From assembly GCA_000437555.1 (NCBI GenBank), contig FR901020.1:1-5012 (forward strand): a stretch of DNA of 5,012 nt, given 5' to 3'. The notes under the pieces are model-generated. The model saw only the letters and a list, made by a program, of their open reading frames with translations. It did not search any database and was not told where the DNA came from. The position numbers and the translations under genes are program-made. This stretch comes from Acidaminococcus sp. CAG:917. Lineage in GTDB: Bacteria; Bacillota; Clostridia; Christensenellales; CAG-917. This document shows positions 1 through 4,442 of the stretch, piece by piece (the stretch's first letter is position 1; every line of letters starts with the position of its first letter).

Positions 1-32
1 GCGTGTGCTCTAACCTGCTGAGCTATGATCCC
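1..32 (-). tRNA. tRNA-Ile (probably GAU), 5' part only, cut by window edge
   Basis: On the minus strand, bases 32 to 1 read as the 5' part of a tRNA: a 7-base acceptor strand (GGGATCA), TA at positions 8-9, a D-arm with stem GCTC/GAGC around AGCAGGTTA, then A26 and the 5' strand of the anticodon stem (CACGC). The window ends just before the anticodon loop, so identity is inferred. The D-arm, A26 and CACGC stem resemble bacterial tRNA-Ile(GAU), and Ile and Ala(UGC) genes are classic partners. It lies 34 bases downstream of tRNA-Ala and is probably co-transcribed with it. The call as a tRNA is firm; the isoacceptor is not. Confidence 0.8.
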
Positions 33-40
33 AAAATTTT

Positions 41-58
41 AGCCCGCCATAGCGGACT
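41..58 (-). other. Small hairpin in the spacer between the two tRNA genes
   Basis: The minus-strand RNA can form a 7-bp stem (AGTCCGC with GCGGGCT, one G-U pair) closed by a 4-base loop. On the plus strand the same spot gives a C-A mismatch, so the fold fits the tRNA precursor better than an antisense transcript. Only a poor T-run (TAAAATTTT) follows it on the minus strand, so it is more likely a processing or spacer structure than a terminator. Confidence 0.4.
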
Positions 59-66
59 TTTTTATT

Positions 67-142
67 TGGTGGAGATAAACGGGTTCGAACCGTTGACCTC
101 TTGAATGCAAATCAAGCGCTCTACCAACTGAGCTATACCCCC
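67..142 (-). tRNA. tRNA-Ala(UGC), complete with encoded CCA
   Basis: The 76-base minus-strand gene folds as a full cloverleaf: acceptor GGGGGTA with TATCTCC, D-stem GCTC/GAGC, anticodon stem CTTGA/TCAAG around loop TTTGCAT (anticodon TGC), variable AGGTC, T-arm AACGG-TTCGAAC-CCGTT, discriminator A and encoded CCA at 69-67. The third acceptor pair is G3-U70, the main identity element for alanyl-tRNA synthetase, which confirms the amino acid independently of the anticodon. It is the first gene of a probable tRNA-Ala/tRNA-Ile transcript driven by the promoter at 164-192, with a predicted leader of about 15 bases to be removed by RNase P. Confidence 0.97.
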
Positions 143-163
143 GCATGCGTTTCAAGCTTGTTT

Positions 164-192
164 AGTATAACAACTTAGGCGAATTATGTCAA
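164..192 (-). promoter_or_regulatory. Strong sigma-A promoter of the tRNA-Ala/tRNA-Ile unit
   Basis: On the minus strand a perfect -35 box TTGACA (192-187) is followed by a 17-bp spacer and the -10 box TATACT (169-164), five of six consensus bases. The predicted start is near 157, about 15 bases before the mature tRNA-Ala 5' end at 142. The leader contains two 8-bp palindromes, CAAGCTTG (153-160) and CGCATGCG (142-149). The strength fits stable RNA transcription. No rRNA gene lies upstream within the window. Confidence 0.85.
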
Positions 193-204
193 CAAAATAC
201 GCCT
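177..204. repeat. Inverted repeat enclosing the tRNA promoter -35 box
   Basis: AGGCG (177-181) and CGCCT (200-204) form 5-bp arms, with a further three pairable bases inside after one mismatch. The -35 box (187-192) lies in the centre. On the plus strand the right arm is followed by G and a long T-tract (206-220, one A), which has the shape of a rho-independent terminator facing away from the tRNA genes. No plus-strand gene explains such a terminator, so it may be an operator, an antisense stop or chance in AT-rich DNA. Confidence 0.35.
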
Positions 205-235
205 GTTTTTTTTATTTTTTTAGCTCACGCAGTCT

Positions 236-568
236 TTATGCTTTTTCGTTTAAATAGGTTTGCATCTTACTTTTCAAAGACAGATATGCGTTGGATACTT
301 CAAGAATATATCTTTGCCTGTCTTGCGGAGGAAGACTTTTCATATAATCTTTATCGCTGAGCTGCAAAATGGGATTTTCAACTTCAACGCCATTATCGAG
401 TAGCTCTTTCATCTTTTTATATACTTGAGTTTCCATGGGCGTGAGCGAACTTTTTGCGTCCGATTTATCGAGGGCTCCGTAGTTTACGTAGTCGTTTAAT
501 TTCATACGTCTTTTGGCTTCTTGGGCAAGCTGTCTTATGGGACAATCGGGATGTTTCACGTTACTCAT
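236..568 (-). CDS. Small conserved-looking hypothetical protein, 110 aa
   Basis: I do not recognise this family. The start is set at the ATG at 568-566 (protein begins MSNVKHPDCPIRQ) because a good Shine-Dalgarno, GAGGT (580-576), lies 7 bases upstream; the frame stays open 23 codons further, but that stretch contains the promoter. The product is charged, soluble-looking and probably mostly helical, with no signal peptide or membrane segment. Features: a lone Cys9 in an HPDCPIRQLA segment, a basic run EAKRRMK (17-23), a middle segment TPMETQVYKKMKELL (43-57), and a C-terminal amphipathic stretch DRQRYILEVSNAYLSLK (83-99). It is transcribed towards the tRNA pair with no convincing terminator between. 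The coding call is good because of frame length, RBS and promoter; the function is unknown. Confidence 0.75.
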   Translation of the reverse strand: MSNVKHPDCPIRQLAQEAKRRMKLNDYVNYGALDKSDAKSSLTPMETQVYKKMKELLDNGVEVENPILQLSDKDYMKSLPPQDRQRYILEVSNAYLSLKSKMQTYLNEKA

Positions 569-587
569 ATTTTTTACCTCGTGCACA

Positions 588-596
588 AGTATAGCA
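588..596 (-). promoter_or_regulatory. Extended -10 promoter of the hypothetical gene
   Basis: The minus strand reads TGCTATACT: a TATACT -10 box (593-588) with the TGn extension (596-594). No good -35 box is found 17 bp upstream, which is common for extended -10 promoters. The predicted start near 581 gives a leader of only about 13 bases, with GAGGT lying almost at the mRNA 5' end. This also argues against the longer upstream start of the gene. Confidence 0.6.
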
Positions 597-622
597 AAAA
601 ATTCGCAAAGTGGAGCGTCATC

Positions 623-652
623 GACAAAACAAGACAAAATAAGACAAGAAAA
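623..652. repeat. Three tandem 10-bp repeats upstream of the hypothetical gene promoter
   Basis: The plus strand carries gacaaaacaa, gacaaaataa and gacaagaaaa back to back. The first two differ at one base; the third matches less well. The period of 10 bp is close to one helical turn, so the A-tracts face the same side of the DNA. Relative to the predicted start near 581 they occupy about -42 to -71, where an UP element or activator site would lie. Confidence 0.6.
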
Positions 653-743
653 TTTTTCTGTTTTTATTTTACTTTTTATACTAAAAACAAGGAAACAGTA
701 AAAGTCGGTTGAAATATCACGGCAAAAAACTATTAAAATAAAC

Positions 744-773
744 TCGGCGCAAAATTAAAAGGTTTCAAGCCGA
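744..773 (-). terminator. Weak candidate terminator after the MATE gene
   Basis: TCGGC (744-748) can pair with GCCGA (769-773) across a 20-base loop, about 13 bases past the MATE stop codon. On the minus strand it is followed by GTTTATTTTAATAGTTTTTTG, a broken T-tract. The stem is only 5 bp and the loop is long, so this is a weak call; no better hairpin is visible in the gap. Confidence 0.3.
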
Positions 774-785
774 CATTTTTTACAT

Positions 786-2162
786 TTAATCTTTTTGCTT
801 TATATAAGGATTCTCAGTACCGTCCAAAAACAGGATATCGTTTTGCCGACGAGCCTTTACGCCCCGTCCCGCAAAGAGGGTAAGGCAAAGAGCAATCACA
901 AGCGTAATAAGTTCCGAAGCGGTAAAGGAATACCAAACGCCGTCCATACCGAAAAAATGCGACAAAATAAAAAGGAAAGACACTATCGAAACAAATCCTC
1001 TCGAAAGAGAGATAATCATAGCTTTAAGCGCCTTCTCGCAGGCGTTTAAATACTGCGACAACACTACGTTTATTCCCGAAACGAAAAAGCCTATAAAATA
1101 AATTCTTAATCCGTTTGCCGCCATGACGTTTAACGTAAAGTCGTTTTCACTGTTGAAAATGAGTGCCAAAGAATCCGCCTTGAACGCCACAACGGAATAC
1201 AGCACGGCTGAAATCAAAAGCGACAGCGATATAGCCAAAAATACAACCGCCAAAGCCTTTTTCTTTTTAGCTACTGCATAATACTCGCTTATCTGCGGCT
1301 GAATACCCTGCGCTATGCCCATATACAGCGAGATGGTAACAAAAGCCAGATTGAGCACTATTCCGTATGCGGCTACACCCACTTTTCCGCTAAGCCCCAT
1401 AATGACGATATTGAATATGACCGTCGTCAAGCCAAACGCAAATTCGACGAAAAACGACGGTGCGCCAAGCGACAGAGTTTTCGTTATATGTCTTGCCTCG
1501 AACCTGACCGCTTTCAGCCTGAAAGTGTTGCGCTTTGTCAGAAAATGCAAAGATAAAATGATAAGGCTTATCACGGGCGAAAATACGGTGGCGAGCGCCG
1601 CTCCCTCCATACCCATGTTGCACACGATGACCAGTACCCAATCGAACAGCACGTTAAACAGCGAGCCGACAACCATAGCCGTCATTGCAAGCTGAGGATT
1701 GTGGTCGTTTCGGACGAAACAAAGCACTATCTGGTTTAATATGAATACGGGCGAAACCCCGACAAGAAGCCTTAAATATCCGCCCGTCAAAGGCACGAGC
1801 TCGCCGCTTGCTCCCAAAAGCGAGGCAATCTGTTCGGGAATGGAAACGCCCAGAATCATGAGCACGCCGCCCACTATCGCCCCCGTAAAAAAGGTATTTG
1901 AATAAAGCCTGTCCGCCTCATCGTTTAACCCTCTTGCCTTTAACACGGCAAACCTCGTTCCGCCTCCGATGCCGAACATAAGCCCCGTGGCGTTGATGAG
2001 GTTAAACGCCGGTATGGCAAAATTGAGCGAGCTGAGCCCGTTTACTCCAAGCGCCTGCGAAACGAAAAAGGTGTCCGCTAAAATATAGCAAGACAGAGCC
2101 ACCATTCCCGCCACGTTGGCTGTGACGTATTTAAAAAAGTTTTTGACGAGAGTTTTGTCCAC
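786..2162 (-). CDS. MATE-family multidrug efflux transporter, 458 aa
   Basis: This is a cytoplasmic membrane antiporter that in this family exports cationic drugs or toxic metabolites using a Na+ or H+ gradient; the substrate cannot be told from sequence. Length matches the usual 440-460 residues and the protein is very hydrophobic, consistent with 12 membrane helices in two six-helix halves. Family-like segments include YILADTFFV (26-34, with Asp30), the glycine stretch FGIGGGTR (63-70), RNDHNPQLAM (151-160), LFNVLFDWV (168-176) and GIAQGIQPQISEYYA (282-296). This pattern is closest to the MepA/DinF-like branch. A charged tail of about 25 residues ends the protein. The start is a GTG (2162-2160); TGA and TAG stops lie just upstream in frame, so no longer form exists unless from a rare ATT. 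No proper Shine-Dalgarno precedes it, only GAAGA with almost no spacing, and the promoter places +1 at this codon. No regulator gene lies beside it. Confidence 0.93.
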   Translation of the reverse strand: MDKTLVKNFFKYVTANVAGMVALSCYILADTFFVSQALGVNGLSSLNFAIPAFNLINATGLMFGIGGGTRFAVLKARGLNDEADRLYSNTFFTGAIVGGVLMILGVSIPEQIASLLGASGELVPLTGGYLRLLVGVSPVFILNQIVLCFVRNDHNPQLAMTAMVVGSLFNVLFDWVLVIVCNMGMEGAALATVFSPVISLIILSLHFLTKRNTFRLKAVRFEARHITKTLSLGAPSFFVEFAFGLTTVIFNIVIMGLSGKVGVAAYGIVLNLAFVTISLYMGIAQGIQPQISEYYAVAKKKKALAVVFLAISLSLLISAVLYSVVAFKADSLALIFNSENDFTLNVMAANGLRIYFIGFFVSGINVVLSQYLNACEKALKAMIISLSRGFVSIVSFLFILSHFFGMDGVWYSFTASELITLVIALCLTLFAGRGVKARRQNDILFLDGTENPYIKQKD

Positions 2163-2168
2163 GTCTTC

Positions 2169-2197
2169 AATCTATCATAAACGGCGCTGAATGTAAA
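2169..2197 (-). promoter_or_regulatory. Probable MATE promoter, predicted to give a leaderless mRNA
   Basis: On the minus strand TTTACA (2197-2192, five of six) is followed by a 17-bp spacer and TAGATT (2174-2169, four of six), with a TGA extension directly before the -10. Six bases (GAAGAC) separate the -10 box from the GTG start codon, so the standard +1 position is the G of GTG itself. This agrees with the lack of a usable Shine-Dalgarno. The -10 is not strong, so moderate confidence. Confidence 0.55.
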
Positions 2198-2260
2198 ATG
2201 AAAAAAGCTAACCCGTTATTTATTTTGTTTAAACTGCAATTTAAACTGACTGAGTATGAT

Positions 2261-2335
2261 TATCGGCTGCGATACGCAACGTTTGCCGTAGTATCGTCGC
2301 ATTGCGTTTATAAAATTATCGCCTGCGTTTTATCG
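2261..2335. repeat. Cluster of TATCG/CGATA motifs with a compound hairpin
   Basis: TATCG occurs at 2261, 2292, 2317 and 2331, and its complement CGATA at 2270, all within 75 bp. Two copies sit in a longer imperfect direct repeat, ATTATCGGCTGCG (2259-2271) and ATTATCGCCTGCG (2315-2327), 12 of 13 bases alike and 56 bp apart. CGATAC (2270-2275) pairs with GTATCG (2291-2296), and inside it GCAA (2276-2279) pairs with TTGC (2283-2286). The set resembles multiple protein-binding sites or a structured RNA. Confidence 0.55.
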
Positions 2336-2370
2336 GGACACTTTATCTATTTCCTTATATGGCATTAACT

Positions 2371-2398
2371 AAAAGATATGGCGTATCATATCCTTTTT
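2371..2398. repeat. AT-rich inverted repeat
   Basis: AAAAGATATG (2371-2380) faces CATATCCTTTT (2387-2397) across a 6-base loop, pairing throughout except for one bulged C. With a T-run on its right side it could act as a weak plus-strand terminator or an operator. Few G-C pairs make a terminator role doubtful. Confidence 0.4.
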
Positions 2399-2418
2399 AA
2401 ATAAAACGAATTTTGTTT

Positions 2419-2450
2419 AAAAACGGCTTTAAAACTTTAAGCCGTTTTTT
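2419..2450. terminator. Bidirectional hairpin terminator, second of a tandem pair
   Basis: An 11-bp stem, AAAAACGGCTT (2419-2429) with AAGCCGTTTTT (2439-2449), encloses a 9-base AT-rich loop. T-tracts follow on both strands, so it can terminate in either direction. On the minus strand it is the second stop after rubrerythrin and would catch readthrough before the MATE region. Confidence 0.75.
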
Positions 2451-2457
2451 CGTTAAA

Positions 2458-2489
2458 ATAAAAAGCCGACCTCTCGGTCGGCTTTTTAT
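2458..2489. terminator. Strong rho-independent terminator of the rubrerythrin gene
   Basis: A perfect 14-bp stem (2458-2471 with 2476-2489) with core GCCGACC/GGTCGGC closes on a 4-base loop, only 4 bases beyond the rubrerythrin stop codon. The arms carry A5/T5, giving T-tracts on both strands. This is the clearest terminator in the window. Confidence 0.93.
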
Positions 2490-2493
2490 ACGT

Positions 2494-3087
2494 TTAGTTT
2501 TCGTCTTCGATTTTAAGCATCGCACTTCCCTGTTTAGCCTGACATATCGGGCAAACTTTAAACGCTTCCTTTGCCGTATGCTCATATCCGCAGGAAGAAC
2601 ACTTCCATTTTACCGGTTTATCCTTTTTATAAAGCGTGCCGTTTTTCATCTGCGTATACAGCTGTTCGAAGAGCATCTTGTGACAATTTTCCACCTGCGT
2701 TATGTTGGTAAACAGATTGGCAATGTCGGTAAATCCCTCCTCTTTCGCAACTTTGGCAAACTCGGGATAGATTTTCGTCGCCTCGTTGTTTTCGTCTTCC
2801 GACGCAAACTTAAGGTTGTCCAACAGATTCCATTTTTCCTTAAAAGGATATCCCGCGCAGACCTCGGCGTTTTCGATGGTCTTGTCGGATGCCGTCTGAA
2901 TGAACGAATAGAACATTCTCGCATGATTAAACTCGTTGTATACCACCTTGTCGATAAGGTCCGCCATTGCTACATAGCCCTCGTTTCTTGCGCCGTATTC
3001 GATAAATTCATATCTCGTCCTTGCCTGACATTCGCCCGCGTAGGCTCTCGCTAAATTTGCAAACGTTTTACTTTTAATTAGTTCCAT
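2494..3087 (-). CDS. rbr: Rubrerythrin, 197 aa (ferritin-like di-iron plus rubredoxin domain)
   Basis: Rubrerythrin is a cytoplasmic peroxidase of anaerobes that reduces hydrogen peroxide to water, with electrons passing through its rubredoxin centre to a non-haem di-iron site. Residues 1-150 form the four-helix ferritin-like domain: Glu19 (AGECQAR), Glu52-x-x-His55 (NEFNHA), Glu99 and Glu102 (DENNEAT) and Glu133-x-x-His136 (VENCH) match the expected iron ligands. Residues 160-187 form the rubredoxin domain, with Cys163-x-x-Cys166 and Cys179-x-x-Cys182 for one iron. Length is normal and all ligands are present. The start is the ATG at 3087-3085 (MELIKSKT), chosen because GGAGGT lies just upstream; an earlier in-frame start would overlap that site. 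The gene is probably monocistronic: a terminator and AT-rich promoter DNA lie upstream and tandem terminators downstream. PerR-type peroxide control is known for such genes in clostridia; a weak match is noted separately. Confidence 0.97.
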   Translation of the reverse strand: MELIKSKTFANLARAYAGECQARTRYEFIEYGARNEGYVAMADLIDKVVYNEFNHARMFYSFIQTASDKTIENAEVCAGYPFKEKWNLLDNLKFASEDENNEATKIYPEFAKVAKEEGFTDIANLFTNITQVENCHKMLFEQLYTQMKNGTLYKKDKPVKWKCSSCGYEHTAKEAFKVCPICQAKQGSAMLKIEDEN

Positions 3088-3090
3088 ATT

Positions 3091-3096
3091 ACCTCC
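3091..3096 (-). promoter_or_regulatory. Shine-Dalgarno site fixing the rubrerythrin start
   Basis: GGAGGT on the minus strand (3096-3091) is followed by AAT and the ATG at 3087. Spacing is slightly short but the match is excellent, which favours the MELIK start over one six codons upstream that would begin at 3105. Confidence 0.85.
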
Positions 3097-3114
3097 ATAG
3101 AGCAAGTATCGTCA

Positions 3115-3143
3115 ATTATGAGAAATTTAATTCTGCCTTATAA
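3115..3143 (-). promoter_or_regulatory. Probable rubrerythrin promoter region, exact boxes uncertain
   Basis: Two minus-strand -10 candidates are visible: TATAAG (3143-3138) and CATAAT (3120-3115). Neither has a convincing -35 box at 17 bp, but the DNA from 3121 to 3180 is extremely AT-rich and contains A- and T-tracts, as in UP elements. A promoter is expected because a terminator separates this gene from the one upstream. Confidence 0.4.
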
Positions 3144-3171
3144 AAAAAATTTAATTTAAAATTATGAGTTA

Positions 3172-3197
3172 AATAAAAAACCGTACAGCGTGCGGTT
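3172..3197 (-). terminator. Terminator of the exonuclease gene
   Basis: On the minus strand AACCG (3197-3193) pairs with CGGTT (3183-3179), with two further inner pairs after one mismatch and a 3-base apex, followed by TTTTTTATTT. It sits about 24 bases past the exonuclease stop codon. The stem is short but the T-tract is good. Confidence 0.65.
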
Positions 3198-3220
3198 GGA
3201 AAATTAAACACTTAGTAAAA

Positions 3221-4258
3221 TCAAGGCTTAGGAGAATCCGTTTTAATTTCAGAAGCGTCTGAAGCGTTTAAAATGTTTTCAATCTCTTTTAAATTTTCGC
3301 CTCCCTTAGCCTTTAGCATATCCTTAAAACTCGCCGTAGCAGGCTCACTTCTAAGATATTCGAGATTGTCCGGCGCGAAGCATTTGAAATCGAGACCCAC
3401 AGTTTGAGCAAAACCGAAAATGTCCATAACCTTCGAGTTTTGCACCACCTTATGTCTTTTACACACAAAATCCGCCCTGACAAAATAATCCGCTTTTTCC
3501 GCCATATTCGTGTATTGACCGCCCTTTTTGCAAAATTCTTTCAAAATTGCCCAAACCTTAAGCGTATCCTTTTTTTCGAGATGTTCGCTAAAGCACACCG
3601 TTTTACCTGAAAACGGGCCTTTTTTAGCCTGTAGCGTTTTTACCTTTGCCTTTAAGATTTTATACGCCGAAGCGTTGCTCGCTTTGGGAGTTCCGCCCTC
3701 GGTGTAAGATACGCATGTGGGACAAATTTCTGCAATTTCTTCGGGCGTCATCTTAATTTTTTTCAAAACCGCTTTAAAAGCTTCCATCGTCAATTCGGCG
3801 TCGTCGTCCGACTTGTGAAGATGCTTTATCGAAACGCCCGTCTTTTCCGCTATATGTTCAAGAGACATATTCTGCGACCTCGTAAGCTGTGCAAACACTT
3901 TCTGTGTATCCAAAGCGCAATACTTCCACTGTTGTAATTTGTATTGAGAGCAAGCGATATTTAAAAATCTGACGTCGTTTGTGACTGCGTGGCCTAATAC
4001 CATATCGGAGCTTAAAACAAGCTCTTTTATTTTATCGTAAAAAAAGGAAAAATTGGGTTGCTCGGCAAATACCTCGGGCGGATAGGCAAGCTTGATTTCG
4101 GGCTCGAATCCTTTTCGCGCGAGTCGGAACGGATATTCGGGATTGATTAAAATATCCTCTTTTTTTAAAACTCTCATCTTTTCGTCGCAGACGACGTATC
4201 CGAAACTGCACATATGCTTGCCGTCGCAACATTCGATGTCAAAAAATAAATAACTCAA
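3221..4258 (-). CDS. DnaQ-like DEDDh 3'-5' exonuclease with C-terminal BRCT-like domain, 345 aa
   Basis: Residues 1-165 form an RNase T/DnaQ-type exonuclease that should remove nucleotides from 3' ends using two metal ions. The catalytic set is complete: Asp7 and Glu9 (FFDIEC), Asp95 (GHAVTNDVRFL) and His148 with Asp153 (HKSDDDAELT), the HxxxxD spacing of the DEDDh class. A linker (about 170-212) carries CPTC (179-182) and a basic stretch. Residues 214-290 look like a BRCT domain: GPFSGKTVCFSEHLE resembles its first strand, KKGGQYTNMAEKADYFVRAD its Gly-Gly turn and third strand, and VMDIFGF its end. The tail (about 300-345) is charged. BRCT domains bind phosphopeptides or DNA ends, so a repair role is plausible but inferred. 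The start is TTG at 4258-4256, supported by GGGGAG (4269-4264) five bases upstream and a promoter just before. The gene appears monocistronic. Confidence 0.88.
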   Translation of the reverse strand: MSYLFFDIECCDGKHMCSFGYVVCDEKMRVLKKEDILINPEYPFRLARKGFEPEIKLAYPPEVFAEQPNFSFFYDKIKELVLSSDMVLGHAVTNDVRFLNIACSQYKLQQWKYCALDTQKVFAQLTRSQNMSLEHIAEKTGVSIKHLHKSDDDAELTMEAFKAVLKKIKMTPEEIAEICPTCVSYTEGGTPKASNASAYKILKAKVKTLQAKKGPFSGKTVCFSEHLEKKDTLKVWAILKEFCKKGGQYTNMAEKADYFVRADFVCKRHKVVQNSKVMDIFGFAQTVGLDFKCFAPDNLEYLRSEPATASFKDMLKAKGGENLKEIENILNASDASEIKTDSPKP

Positions 4259-4279
4259 AATTTCTCCCCACCGTATTTT

Positions 4280-4308
4280 ATAATAACACTCCCGAGTGCG
4301 AATTTCAA
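4280..4308 (-). promoter_or_regulatory. Sigma-A promoter of the exonuclease gene
   Basis: On the minus strand TTGAAA (4308-4303) is followed by a 17-bp spacer and TATTAT (4285-4280), each five of six consensus bases, with a TGT extension before the -10. The predicted start near 4273 gives a leader of about 15 bases, just enough for the GGGGAG ribosome site. Confidence 0.8.
4287..4298. repeat. Palindrome inside the exonuclease promoter spacer
   Basis: CACTC and GAGTG form perfect 5-bp arms around a central CC, lying wholly between the -35 and -10 boxes. The place is typical for a repressor operator. It is not a LexA box of the GAAC-N4-GTTC type. Short arms mean chance is possible. Confidence 0.4.
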
Positions 4309-4442
4309 TATATATCTTAATCTTAATTTAAATATAATTAATATATAAAAATTCCCGATTGACGAAACGTGTTTAAATCGAAAAAATATTTTGACCGCAG
4401 TAAACTTAATAATTTAACAAGCTATAGCCGTTATCGGTAAAA
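4309..4442. other. AT-rich gap after the U32-like gene, with at most a weak terminator
   Basis: No gene is supported here. The best terminator candidate for the U32-like gene is CGATT (4356-4360) pairing with AATCG (4376-4380), followed on the minus strand by GGAATTTTTATAT; the stem is weak and the loop long. An 8-bp palindrome GCTATAGC lies at 4421-4428. Bases 4309-4350 are almost pure A and T and lie directly upstream of the exonuclease promoter, where they may act as an UP element. Confidence 0.4.

Larger units (their letters stand above)
2198..2418. other. Gene-free stretch between rubrerythrin terminators and MATE promoter
   Basis: I see no supported gene on either strand here. The stretch holds a cluster of TATCG/CGATA motifs (2261-2335), a compound hairpin (2270-2296), a direct pair of ATATGGC (2357-2363 and 2376-2382) and an AT-rich inverted repeat (2371-2398). 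It could be an extended regulatory region for the MATE gene, a small RNA, or decayed sequence; no known riboswitch or T-box landmarks were recognised. Confidence 0.5.

Noticed and set aside
569..637. A 23-codon N-terminal extension of the small hypothetical protein
   Set aside because: The stretch contains the extended -10 promoter and the Shine-Dalgarno of the internal ATG, so translation should begin at 568.
623..652. CRISPR-like array
   Set aside because: The units are 10 bp with no spacers and no cas genes nearby.
1315..1695. Open frames on both strands inside the MATE gene
   Set aside because: They overlap a complete transporter gene in other frames, and their translations show no membrane pattern or motif of their own.
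2198..2418. Riboswitch or T-box leader for the MATE gene
   Set aside because: No T-box sequence, known riboswitch core or antiterminator/terminator pair is visible, and the promoter lies downstream of this stretch.
2413..3054. Long open frame on the plus strand opposite rubrerythrin
   Set aside because: It is the antisense shadow of a clear rubrerythrin gene, runs through both terminators and has no ribosome site or recognisable domain.
3088..3105. Alternative rubrerythrin start six codons upstream
   Set aside because: It would place the GGAGGT ribosome site inside the coding region, and the family normally begins close to the MELIKSKT segment.
2494..4258. Exonuclease-rubrerythrin operon
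   Set aside because: A terminator with a T-tract and 133 bp of promoter-like DNA separate the two genes.
4287..4298. LexA (SOS) operator at the exonuclease promoter
   Set aside because: The arms CACTC/GAGTG do not match the Gram-positive GAAC-N4-GTTC box.
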